From Deltaproteobacteria bacterium (GTDB lineage: Bacteria; Desulfobacterota; Syntrophia; Syntrophales; Smithellaceae), in assembly GCA_011046295.1 (NCBI GenBank), contig DSAV01000067.1, positions 1 through 13,637 on the forward strand: 13,637 bases of DNA, written 5' to 3'. The notes beneath the pieces are model-generated. The model did no database searches. It saw only the letters and a program-made list of their open reading frames with translations, and was not told where the DNA came from. This document shows, one piece after another, positions 7,726 through 13,637 of this stretch. The first letter of the stretch is position 1. Every line of letters begins with the position of its first letter. The position numbers and the translations under genes were made by a program.

Positions 7726-9075
7726 TTACCGCGGCCAGGCCTGATATGGCACCAGAACATTCATGGCCGCCATTCTGTCGAGCATGTATCCGTCGCGCTC
7801 GTCTATATTGTTTAACTCATAACCGGGACGCAAGGTAGTAATGACGGCTTGGCCGATTATTTTTCTTCCCGTGTTGCCGTCTTCGTCTTTTGTTCTTATT
7901 CCCCAAACATTATGGAAAATAAGCGCGCGGCCACTTTCGTTTCCGATATAGAGCATAACATGGCCCCGGTGCCACAACAGCGTCAAATAAGGTATACCTT
8001 TCTCCAGTATAAGCTGTTCCTTTTCTTCCGGAGCAAGTCCCCGCAGATCGATATAATTGCCCACTTCCGTAACCTGGTCCGCCGAATGCCGGGGGAGCCA
8101 GATGCCGAATGGCGCGAAAAAATCCCTGGTCATGGCCGAACAATCGCGGTTTCCGTAAAGGCCGCCCCAGCCGTAAGGCTCGCCGATAAGTTCATCGGCA
8201 ATCTTCGCGGCACTGGCCGGGGTAAAAAGCAACGGTTTGGGAGCCGCATGCTCCTGCGCGACAAAGCCTCTTTTGATTACGGCGTTGCTGTTCGCATCAG
8301 CAACGGCAACAAGTATTTCCAGGTAACCCGGAGTTTTGCCGGCCAGAGGGAAAATATGCCCGATTGACGCTCTTAAAATAAAATTACCGTGCTCATTATA
8401 TATCGATGTCTCATTGACGGTAATCGCGGCGTAGCTGCCCGTCTCCCACTTTTTAATAAAGTCAGCATCAACGCGCGCGCTGTCTTCAATCGGTATCCAG
8501 CCAAAGGTAAAATTTGTTTCGATCAAAGCCCATGATTTATCGGCGCTGACATGGCAGACAAAAATAGGCGTGTTAGCGGCCACGGAAGACCTCTGCAGAT
8601 TATCGAACGGCCATCCGGATCCTTCGCCGTCAGGGCTGTTGAAATGAGCTCCCTGTGTGGGCAAAATGCGAAGATTCGTGTTCCTTGTGGTTATGGCCGG
8701 ATAAAGGGCGTTTGGATAATTATTCAGGGAGGCGTTCGCCTCAAGTTTTCTCAGCCATTCACGGGAATGCCTCCTTTTGTTTTCGCCATAACCCGGCCTT
8801 CTTTTAAATCTTTCAAAATCGTGAAGAACCCTGTCGGTCAAGGCATGAAAAGGCTCCGGCTGATACCAAACGGAAAAATAAATTATATTATAATCTTCGT
8901 CCATGCGCGCCTGCATCTGCGGCGTTAATACCTCTGCCGTTTCCGCGGCGCCTGGCTGATAATATGAATGTTCCTGCCGTAAATCGTGCAGGTCTTTGAT
9001 AACATCCGCACGCTGGAAGCATCCAGCCGGCGTGAAGAAAAATATCATAATAAACAGGAAAATCAATTTTTTCAT
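7726..9075 (-). CDS. NlpC/P60 peptidoglycan endopeptidase, lipoprotein with SH3b domains
   Basis: 449 residues, probably a gamma-D-glutamyl-diamino-acid endopeptidase acting on cell-wall peptides outside the inner membrane. The N-terminus is a signal peptide (KKLIFLFIMIFFF) ending at TPAGC, so Cys19 would carry the lipid; Pro at -3 is a non-standard lipobox residue. Residues about 30-125 resemble the N-terminal stabilising domain of this family. Two SH3b-like segments follow (about 126-205 and 210-275). The NlpC/P60 domain occupies about 285-415, with catalytic Cys312 in NRDCSAMTRDFF, His372 in WHRGHVMLYIG and a probable third residue at His388. Domain order matches what I recall of a Desulfovibrio protein of known structure (DVU_0896). 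The start is preceded by AAGG and a promoter candidate. truA follows after six bases. Confidence 0.9.
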   Translation of the reverse strand: MKKLIFLFIMIFFFTPAGCFQRADVIKDLHDLRQEHSYYQPGAAETAEVLTPQMQARMDEDYNIIYFSVWYQPEPFHALTDRVLHDFERFKRRPGYGENKRRHSREWLRKLEANASLNNYPNALYPAITTRNTNLRILPTQGAHFNSPDGEGSGWPFDNLQRSSVAANTPIFVCHVSADKSWALIETNFTFGWIPIEDSARVDADFIKKWETGSYAAITVNETSIYNEHGNFILRASIGHIFPLAGKTPGYLEILVAVADANSNAVIKRGFVAQEHAAPKPLLFTPASAAKIADELIGEPYGWGGLYGNRDCSAMTRDFFAPFGIWLPRHSADQVTEVGNYIDLRGLAPEEKEQLILEKGIPYLTLLWHRGHVMLYIGNESGRALIFHNVWGIRTKDEDGNTGRKIIGQAVITTLRPGYELNNIDERDGYMLDRMAAMNVLVPYQAWPR

Positions 9076-9105
9076 GAAAAAAACCTTGATTTAATTGCTA
9101 TGTTT

Positions 9106-9134
9106 TTTATAATCTTTTTTTAATATTTGAGCAA
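9106..9134 (-). promoter_or_regulatory. Candidate promoter of the NlpC/P60-truA unit
   Basis: On the minus strand, TTGCTC (9134-9129) and TATAAA (9111-9106) are separated by 17 bp. The -35 match is weak (3/6) and the -10 good (5/6). A start near 9099 gives a leader of about 24 nt. The whole divergent gap 9076-9248 is AT-rich; on the plus strand a perfect TATAAT lies at 9206-9211, without a convincing -35, and may serve the next gene. Confidence 0.4.
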
Positions 9135-9248
9135 GATTAAACGGCATTTTTTCACTTTTCACACGCAAGTTCAATAATTTTGTAGCATAAGATAACGAAC
9201 ATTGATATAATTAATAAAAGAGCACGCAATGGAAAGAAAGGAGTTTTT

Positions 9249-9734
9249 ATGTCTGTCAAGGTTTCTTTGAAGGATTTTCCGTTTTTTAAAGATTTCAGCG
9301 ATGACCAGTTGAGCAAACTGGCTGCTATAGCAAATGAGGAAAATTACGATGCGGAGACACTTCTGTATCAGGCGGGAGATGTCGCCAGAAGTCTCTACAT
9401 TGTCAAGACAGGCAAAGTAGCTCTTTTTATGAGCACGGGAATGGGGCATAATAAGCCTCCCATGCAGGTTACGGTGGATATGATTACCAAAAGCGAAACG
9501 ATGGGATGGTCGGCGGTCGTCGAGCCATTCGTTTATACTCTCGGCGCCCGATGCCTCGATAATACAAACTTTCTTGCTTTCGACGCTTTTCAACTGCGCA
9601 AACTCATGGAGGAAGATTGTGGATTAGGCTACAAAATCATGCAGGCCGTGGCGAAAGTTATTGCTACGCGTTTGACACACACACGCATAATTTTGGTAGG
9701 TGAACGCGGTCTTTCCGTTTTAACCGAATACTAA
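9249..9734 (+). CDS. Stand-alone cyclic-nucleotide-binding-fold protein (Crp-like sensor domain, no HTH)
   Basis: 161 residues. The beta-roll pattern of Crp-type sensors is visible: FPFFKDFSDDQLSKLA (10-25), then the LYQAGDVARSLYIVKTGKVAL stretch at about 39-59, a strand with an inserted loop (61-72), the cassette region GWSAVVEPFVYTLGARC (86-102), and the C-terminal helix (113-147). The protein ends soon after this helix, so there is no DNA-binding domain. In the cassette region the Glu and Arg that hold cAMP in Crp are not in their usual arrangement, so the ligand, if any, may not be cAMP. AAGGAG at 9238-9243 supports the start. The selenoprotein gene follows after 17 nt, making this the first gene of a five-gene run. 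It may act as a partner or sensor subunit; function is unknown. Confidence 0.85.
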   Translation: MSVKVSLKDFPFFKDFSDDQLSKLAAIANEENYDAETLLYQAGDVARSLYIVKTGKVALFMSTGMGHNKPPMQVTVDMITKSETMGWSAVVEPFVYTLGARCLDNTNFLAFDAFQLRKLMEEDCGLGYKIMQAVAKVIATRLTHTRIILVGERGLSVLTEY

Positions 9735-9751
9735 ATTCAGGGAAAAAAACA

Positions 9752-9967
9752 ATGGTGGACAAAGTTATTATCTATGGAAAAGCCGGCTGACCCTATACAG
9801 ACAGGGCCAGGGAGGCCTTTGGGGAAAAAGCTGTTTACGTAGATATTAAAGCCAGCGCGGACAACCTGGAACAAATGCTGGAAATATCGGGAGGCACGCG
9901 GAAGGTCCCTGTTATCGTTGAAAGAGACAAAGTCTCCATCGGATACGGCGGCTCGTGAGGAGTATAA
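9752..9967 (+). CDS. Glutaredoxin-like selenoprotein, UXX-star type, with two predicted selenocysteines
   Basis: A 72-codon frame (71 residues) with two in-frame TGA codons read as selenocysteine: Sec13 (9788-9790) and Sec69 (9956-9958), ending at TAA 9965-9967. The protein begins MVDKVIIYGKAG, then U-P-Y-T in the place of the glutaredoxin CPYC site. It continues with a helix (DRAREAF), a second strand (AVYVDI), the thioredoxin-fold cis-proline strand (TRKVPVIV, Pro53), and a glycine-rich end GYGGS. It closes with Sec-Gly-Val-stop, the 'UXX-stop' ending that gives the UXX-star selenoprotein family its name, as I recall it. Each TGA is followed by a bSECIS-like hairpin. AGGGA at 9739-9743 lies eight bases before the ATG. 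Neighbours (ferritin-like protein, sensor domain) fit a redox or peroxide role. The first Sec is strongly supported, because reading continues as a coherent fold beyond it. The second is supported by the hairpin and the ending. Confidence 0.88.
9803..9819 (+). promoter_or_regulatory. Predicted bSECIS element for Sec13
   Basis: Hairpin AGGGCC / GGCCTT (9803-9808 with 9814-9819, one G-T wobble) closes a five-base loop AGGGA (9809-9813). The stem begins 12 nt after the TGA, close to the 11-nt spacing of the E. coli fdhF element that SelB reads. It lies inside the coding frame, as bacterial SECIS elements do. Confidence 0.75.
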
Positions 9968-9969
9968 AT

Positions 9970-9986
9970 GCCGGTCGGGAACCGGC
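9970..9986 (+). promoter_or_regulatory. Predicted bSECIS element for Sec69, in the 3' untranslated region
   Basis: Perfect 6-bp stem GCCGGT / ACCGGC (9970-9975 with 9981-9986) with loop CGGGA (9976-9980). It starts exactly 11 nt after the second TGA, and its loop shares GGGA with the first element. Because the frame ends three codons after the TGA, the whole stem lies beyond the TAA stop. It is not followed by a run of T, so an intrinsic terminator is unlikely. Confidence 0.7.
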
Positions 9987-10009
9987 TTGAAAAAATTAAG
10001 GATAAATTT

Positions 10010-10479
10010 ATGAAAGACCCAAATCTCGAAGAAATTATTGAACGGGCAATTGCCAACGAACAGGAAGCCATTGATTTTTATATAATAAACTTTCACAAAT
10101 AGTTGCCGATGAATCGGCAAAGGATACTTTGCGCTTCCTTGCCCAAGAAGAAAAACATCACAAAGATTACCTGTTGCGTTATCGGCGCGAAAGTTTTATA
10201 GCCAACGCCACCGATACTGATGAAGCGAAGAATTATAAAATAGCGGAATATCTCGAAACTCCCGGAGTTACACCGGATATGGACAGCAAGGACGTTTACC
10301 TTGTCGCCGCCGGAAGAGAGCTCAACTCTTATAATTTCTACAAAGGGCTCGCCTCGCTTCATCCGGAAGGAGAAATAAAAGACATGCTTTTAAAAATGGC
10401 CGCGCAGGAGTTAAAGCACAAAGAAAAGATGGAATACCTCTACGTCAATACGGCTTTCGTGCAAACTGACGGCGGCTAG
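10010..10479 (+). pseudogene. Ferritin-like / rubrerythrin-type diiron protein with an apparent frameshift
   Basis: A four-helix-bundle protein of about 156 residues split over two frames. Frame one starts at ATG 10010 (AAGGA at 9998-10002) and reads MKDPNLEEII, then ANEQEAIDFY, then IINFHK and a TAG. From about 10084 the other frame continues the same fold: NKLSQIVADESAKD, FLAQEEKHHKDYLL, AAGRELNSYNFY and QELKHKEKMEYLY, ending at 10479. The carboxylate/histidine ligands of a diiron centre are all there (E...Y, EEKHH, E..., QELKH) once the frames are joined. The break lies in the AT-rich TTTTATATAATAAAC (10077-10090); two extra bases or one missing base would explain it. A TTG at 10129 could start a shortened protein lacking helix one. 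It may be a sequencing error, a real mutation or recoding. It sits 42 nt after the selenoprotein and 55 nt before pdaD. Confidence 0.75.
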
Positions 10480-10534
10480 TTGTCATTTAAAAGGGTGATT
10501 GTCAATTTTAAAGGATCAGGAAAGGAGTTGACCG

Positions 10535-11083
10535 TTGGAGTATTTCGTGCCGAAAAATATTTTTTTTACAAAAGGAGTGGGCACGCACAAGGATGAGTTG
10601 CATTCCTTTGAGCGTGCCTTGAGAGATGCAGGAATTGAAAAATGCAACATCGTGCAGGTTTCCAGTATTTTCCCCCCCAAGTGCAAAGTTATTTCTAAAA
10701 CACAGGGATTAAAATCATTGGTTCCCGGAGCAATAACATATTGCGTTCTGAGCCGTTGTTGTTCGAATGAACCAAAAAGGCTGCTCGCCGCTTCAGTGGG
10801 CTGCGCGATTCCCGCGGACAAATCATCTTACGGCTACATCAGCGAACATCACGCTTTCGGCCAGACAGGAAAGCAGGCCGGCGAATACGCGGAAGACCTG
10901 GCCGCGGCGATGTTGGCTTCCACTTTGGGAATCGATTTTGACGTTGATGAAAGCTGGGATGAAAAAAAGGAAATTTTTAAAATCAGCGGCAAAATAGTCC
11001 GGACTTTAAACGTCACCCAGTCAACGATATGCCGTAACGACAAGTTCACCACGGTCATCGCGGCCGCGGTTTTTGTTTTTTAA
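10535..11083 (+). CDS. pdaD: Pyruvoyl-dependent arginine decarboxylase
   Basis: 182 residues. The family cleaves itself at an internal serine to create a pyruvoyl cofactor and then decarboxylates arginine to agmatine, feeding polyamine synthesis or acid resistance. The sequence shows VGTHKDELHSFERALRDAGI (15-34), the cleavage site VSSIFPP (predicted between Ser43 and Ser44), and the catalytic glutamate Glu104 in GYISEHHAFG. Length matches archaeal and bacterial members. The start is TTG at 10535, chosen because AAAGGAG (10521-10527) sits seven bases upstream and the family match begins within ten residues. The alpha/beta hydrolase gene starts 12 nt after the stop. No agmatine-processing genes are nearby, so whether it serves polyamines or acid tolerance is open. 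Confidence 0.93.
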   Translation: MEYFVPKNIFFTKGVGTHKDELHSFERALRDAGIEKCNIVQVSSIFPPKCKVISKTQGLKSLVPGAITYCVLSRCCSNEPKRLLAASVGCAIPADKSSYGYISEHHAFGQTGKQAGEYAEDLAAAMLASTLGIDFDVDESWDEKKEIFKISGKIVRTLNVTQSTICRNDKFTTVIAAAVFVF

Positions 11084-11095
11084 GCAAAAAATATT

Positions 11096-11980
11096 ATGCC
11101 TGTAAATTTGATCAATAAAGGCATACCGGAGCTGAAACAGCAGGATGTCGGTGGCGCGCACTTTCCTTATCTTTTTTATGATGGAGGCCCCGGGCATATT
11201 GTTTTTGCTCATGCCACCGGTTTTATGCCCTGGCTATGGCATCCGGTAGCAAAAGAATTCACGCCCCAAAGCCGGATTTGGGTTCCTTACATCTGTGATT
11301 ATCGTGAATGCGATCCGGAAAAGGGAGGCTTGAGCTGGGATATCATCGCCCAGGATTTATCCGTTTTCTGTCGCAAACAAAATATAGAAAAACCTCTGCT
11401 CGTCGGTCATTCGATGGGCGCCACTGTGCTGACTATTGCCGCCGCTGATTACGGCATAGAGCCGCGGGGCATGATTTTGATAGAGCCGATTTTCCTGCCG
11501 GAAGAATTCTATTCGATGAAAACATCAATTAAAGACCATCCCCTGGCATCCCGGTCGATTAAAAGAACCAATCACTGGAAAAGCGAAGAAGACGCCTGGT
11601 CCTACCTCAAATCAAAAACGCTTTTTTCGGATTGGAACGAAGAAGTTCTGAACCTGTATATGCAATACGGCATGGAAAAACAACCCGACGGCGATTTAAG
11701 GCTAACCTGCGCCCCGCAAAGCGAGGCCGCGATGTTTATGGGAGGATGGAAAAGGAATCCCTGGCCCTTGATGGAGAAAATTAAATGCCCGGTGTTGGTG
11801 TTGGAAGGAGAAAAAAGTGAAAATCGGGGCTTTATCGATTTAAAAAAGGCAGTATCATTGTTTCGCCAGGGCGAATATAAACTGGTTTACCAAGCCGGTC
11901 ATCTGATCCCCATGCAGATGCCTGAGGCAACGACAAAAATAATAAAAGAATTTTTTGAGCGGTTACCCTCCAATATTTAA
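11096..11980 (+). CDS. Alpha/beta hydrolase
   Basis: 294-residue alpha/beta-hydrolase-fold enzyme, with no signal peptide, so probably cytoplasmic. The nucleophile is Ser106 in the elbow LLVGHSMGAT. The oxyanion-hole stretch is IVFAHATGFMPWLWHP (35-50), and the catalytic histidine is His269 in YQAGHLIPMQMPEAT. The acid is probably in LVLEGEKSE (about 235-242). A cap region (about 134-220) separates the core halves. The HATGF start and GHSMG elbow fit esterase or lactonase-like members, but the substrate cannot be told. It starts 12 nt after pdaD with little Shine-Dalgarno, so it is probably the last gene of the 9249-11980 operon. Its stop is 18 bp from the convergent GIY-YIG stop. Confidence 0.9.
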   Translation: MPVNLINKGIPELKQQDVGGAHFPYLFYDGGPGHIVFAHATGFMPWLWHPVAKEFTPQSRIWVPYICDYRECDPEKGGLSWDIIAQDLSVFCRKQNIEKPLLVGHSMGATVLTIAAADYGIEPRGMILIEPIFLPEEFYSMKTSIKDHPLASRSIKRTNHWKSEEDAWSYLKSKTLFSDWNEEVLNLYMQYGMEKQPDGDLRLTCAPQSEAAMFMGGWKRNPWPLMEKIKCPVLVLEGEKSENRGFIDLKKAVSLFRQGEYKLVYQAGHLIPMQMPEATTKIIKEFFERLPSNI

Positions 11981-11998
11981 ACTGATTCACGTTTTTCT

Positions 11999-12265
11999 TC
12001 AATCAAGCGCGCCGATTTTTTTCTTTTTCGGCAGTTTCTTTATTTTTATTTCCAGGCGCATGGCGTCAGCTTTCTTCATAAACTTGCTCACCTTCAGCAA
12101 TCTTACGGGAAGTCTCGACCTTGTGTATTTAGAAGCCGTTCCTCTCTGATGTGCGGTCATGCGTTTTTTGATGTCATTGGTCACGCCGGTGTAAATTGTT
12201 TCATCACGGCAGCGTAAAAGGTACACTTGCCAATCATTTTTTTTCTTTTCTCTTTTCGGCGGCAT
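11999..12265 (-). CDS. GIY-YIG nuclease-superfamily protein (YhbQ/UPF0213-like)
   Basis: 88 residues, a minimal single-domain GIY-YIG protein. The motif appears as VYLLRC (14-19) and IYTGVT (24-29). Catalytic Arg35 lies in DIKKRMTAH, with His39 close by, and the metal-binding glutamate is Glu72 in RLEIKIKKL. GTASKYTRSRLPVRLL (42-57) is characteristic of the YhbQ-type group. The basic N-terminus (PPKREKKK) and C-terminus (KKLPKKKK) suggest nucleic-acid contact. Bacterial members are linked to DNA exchange and repair, but their role is not settled. It is a single gene, convergent with the hydrolase and divergent from tetR. A promoter could lie in 12266-12300; I see no clear one. Confidence 0.9.
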   Translation of the reverse strand: MPPKREKKKNDWQVYLLRCRDETIYTGVTNDIKKRMTAHQRGTASKYTRSRLPVRLLKVSKFMKKADAMRLEIKIKKLPKKKKIGALD

Positions 12266-12366
12266 ACTTTGACCCTGCTAGCATATCATCTTGTATAATA
12301 CCACGTCTATTCACCGGGCATTTGCGGGTTCGGAAATTGATCCGGACGGGAAAACTAGCAGTAACA

Positions 12367-12387
12367 CGACCAACTAGTCGAATATAA
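12367..12387. promoter_or_regulatory. Distal candidate TetR operator
   Basis: CGACCAACTAGTCG (12367-12380) followed by AATATAA. The outer CGAC/GTCG arms are an inverted repeat. The unit recurs at 12451 with 18 of 21 positions identical. It lies 29 bp upstream of the -35 box (12417-12422) of the tetR promoter. Confidence 0.6.
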
Positions 12388-12416
12388 TAATATATTTATC
12401 CTTTAAATATAATGGC

Positions 12417-12444
12417 TTGACAATAATTTACTAAAATGTATTAT
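12417..12444 (+). promoter_or_regulatory. Promoter of the tetR-ABC operon
   Basis: Perfect -35 TTGACA (12417-12422), a 16-bp spacer and -10 TATTAT (12439-12444, 5/6). Transcription would start near 12451, at the first bases of the proximal operator, so a bound repressor would block polymerase. Confidence 0.65.
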
Positions 12445-12450
12445 TATTAT

Positions 12451-12471
12451 CGACCGGGTAGTCGAATATAA
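12451..12471. promoter_or_regulatory. Proximal candidate TetR operator, at the transcription start
   Basis: CGACCGGGTAGTCG (12451-12464) followed by AATATAA. It differs from the distal copy only in the three central bases. It covers about +1 to +21 of the predicted transcript and ends just before the ribosome site AAAGGTG (12470-12476). Confidence 0.65.
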
Positions 12472-12482
12472 AGGTGATAATT

Positions 12483-13097
12483 ATGCCGAAAATAGTGAAC
12501 AGGGAAAAAAAGCGCGCGGAAATAGCGCAAAAAGCCATTGAAGTTCTGGCAAAAAGGGGTTTTCAGGCAACAACCATTCAGGACATAGCGAACGCGGCAG
12601 GTCTGGGCAAAGGAACCATTTACCATTATTTCAAAACAAAAGAAGAAATACTTTGGGCTGTCTCCGAACAAATGTTTCGCGAAACGGAAAGGTCCCTCGG
12701 CGCCGCGCTGCTGAGAATAAATGAACCGATGGACAAACTTGTCACACTGATTGAGGAAGCACTGCACATCACTCAAGAGCTGGAACACCTTTTTATCATA
12801 TACTCTGAGCTGTGGCTGATGACGGTCAGAGGCGAACATACCGGCGATTTCGTTCATATGCTGAAACGCCTGCAAAATGACATGAAGAATCTTATCGCCT
12901 CACTGATCAGGGAAGGAAAAAAACAGGGCTTCTGGCCGGGCGACATTGACATCGATGCGCTCGCCGGCTACCTGGCGTCGTCGTTTGACGGAGTGTTCGC
13001 CCACTATATGATCGACAAAGAAAATTTCGATGTTAAACGAGTAACCAATGAATTCGTAAAATTCCTGCTTAAACAGAGTGCGCCGAAAAATGACTAA
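12483..13097 (+). CDS. TetR/AcrR-family transcriptional regulator
   Basis: 204 residues. The N-terminal helix-turn-helix is typical of TetR: the segment 11-58 has the pattern of a family member, with TTIQDIANAAGLGKGTIYHYF at about 30-50 followed by KTKEEIL. The C-terminal ligand domain (about 65-204) shows no motif that would name the ligand; GYLASSFDGVFAHYMID near 160-180 is common in such regulators. ATG 12483 is preferred because AAAGGTG lies six bases upstream; a GTG at 12474 would overlap that site. Two operator-like repeats flank its promoter, so it probably represses itself and the overlapping ABC-transporter gene, which starts 8 nt before its stop ends. The expected inducer is a transported compound, unidentified here. 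Confidence 0.95.
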   Translation: MPKIVNREKKRAEIAQKAIEVLAKRGFQATTIQDIANAAGLGKGTIYHYFKTKEEILWAVSEQMFRETERSLGAALLRINEPMDKLVTLIEEALHITQELEHLFIIYSELWLMTVRGEHTGDFVHMLKRLQNDMKNLIASLIREGKKQGFWPGDIDIDALAGYLASSFDGVFAHYMIDKENFDVKRVTNEFVKFLLKQSAPKND

Positions 13098-13637
13098 GAA
13101 AAAAACACAGGCGGAAAATGCCGCAAAGGCTGTCTTTCATGTTGAAGATCTTACCAAAACTTATCAGATGGGCGAGGTGCAGGTGCACGCCTTGCGCGGC
13201 GCGAACATGGAATTATACGAAGGAGAAATGGTCGTTCTTTTGGGGCCTTCCGGAAGCGGTAAATCCACCCTGCTCAACATTCTGGGCGGGTTGGATACGG
13301 CAACAAGCGGATTTGTCGCTTACCGCGAGATAGAGCTTACCGGGGCAAATGAGGAAGAATTGACACAATACCGCCGTTTTCATGTAGGCTTTGTATTTCA
13401 GTTTTACAACCTGATTTCCAGCCTGACCGCCAGGGAAAACGTTGCCGTGGTGACGGAAATCGCGAAAAACCCGATGCCTCCCGAAAAAGCTTTGGCGCTG
13501 GTAGGGCTCTCGGAAAGAATGGATCATTTCCCCGCACAGCTCTCCGGCGGTGAACAGCAGCGCGTGGCTATCGCCCGCGCCATTTCCAAAAATCCGGAAG
13601 TGCTGCTTTGTGACGAACCGACCGGAGCGCTGGATTC
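13090..13637 (+). CDS. ABC transporter ATP-binding protein, MacB/LolD type (partial, runs off the window)
   Basis: The first 182 residues of an ATPase subunit. Walker A is GPSGSGKST (52-60), the Q-loop glutamine is Gln104 in VGFVFQFYNLIS, the signature is LSGGEQQR (151-158), and Walker B is VLLCDEPTGALD (171-182). The pattern VHALRG ... GEMVVLLGPSGSGKST ... GLDTATSG is that of the MacB/LolD/FtsE group, which works with FtsX/MacB-type permeases in lipoprotein release or efflux. The ATG at 13090 overlaps the end of the TetR gene, indicating translational coupling and shared control. The permease should lie beyond the window end. The usual D-loop and H-loop are cut off, so completeness cannot be judged. 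Confidence 0.95.
   Translation, partial: MTKKKTQAENAAKAVFHVEDLTKTYQMGEVQVHALRGANMELYEGEMVVLLGPSGSGKSTLLNILGGLDTATSGFVAYREIELTGANEEELTQYRRFHVGFVFQFYNLISSLTARENVAVVTEIAKNPMPPEKALALVGLSERMDHFPAQLSGGEQQRVAIARAISKNPEVLLCDEPTGALD

Noticed and set aside
9752..9790. The TGA at 9788 as a true stop, making the gene a broken glutaredoxin
   Set aside because: The frame continues for 55 more sense codons with a coherent thioredoxin-like pattern, the TGA replaces the redox cysteine exactly, and a SECIS-like hairpin follows at the right distance.
9970..9986. The GC-rich hairpin after the selenoprotein as an intrinsic terminator
   Set aside because: It is followed by TTGAAAAAATT rather than a run of T, and the next gene of the same strand starts 24 nt later.
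10077..10090. Programmed -1 ribosomal frameshift in the ferritin-like gene
   Set aside because: There is no classical slippery heptamer in the correct frame (the codons are GAT TTT TAT) and I see no strong downstream stem-loop. A simple indel is more likely, though not proven.

Overview
The window suggests an obligately anaerobic bacterium, most likely a deltaproteobacterial (Desulfobacterota / Syntrophaceae-like) genome at roughly 50% GC. This is inferred from gene content, not from a marker gene: a glycyl radical enzyme with its two-cluster activase, a desulforedoxin-type iron-binding motif, an apparent selenoprotein decoded with two UGA codons, a ferritin-like protein, and an NlpC/P60 lipoprotein of a type I associate with Desulfovibrio.

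Layout. Bases 1-358 are non-coding, with a long hairpin (16-84), a REP-like element (about 151-217) and a weak promoter. 359-3690 (+) is a two-gene unit: a glycyl radical enzyme (GRE) of unknown substrate and its radical-SAM activase. 3718-5754 (-) is an alanine racemase with an unrecognised C-terminal extension of about 260 residues. 5929-6207 (+) is a small desulforedoxin-like protein with a Lys/Ala-rich, histone-like tail behind a good sigma70-type promoter. 6344-6955 (+) is a SRAP (YedK/HMCES) protein that overlaps truA tail to tail by 13 bp. truA (6943-7719, -) follows an NlpC/P60 lipoprotein gene (7726-9075, -).

9249-11980 (+) is a probable redox/stress operon: a stand-alone cyclic-nucleotide-binding-fold protein, a 71-residue glutaredoxin-like selenoprotein (9752-9967), a ferritin-like gene with an apparent frameshift, a pyruvoyl-dependent arginine decarboxylase and an alpha/beta hydrolase. 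The selenoprotein is missed by standard ORF calling because it holds two in-frame TGA codons. Each TGA is followed at 11-12 nt by a 6-bp hairpin with a five-base loop ending in GGGA.

11999-12265 (-) is a GIY-YIG protein. 12483-13097 (+) is a TetR regulator whose promoter carries two copies of a near-palindromic operator candidate. The regulator overlaps an ABC-transporter ATPase (MacB/LolD type) that runs off the window end, the usual arrangement of a self-regulated exporter operon.

The strongest unusual signals are the double-Sec UXX-star-type gene with paired bSECIS candidates, the desulforedoxin/histone-tail fusion, the GRE with GCVY in place of GCVE and without the usual GGAxYN stretch, and the racemase extension.
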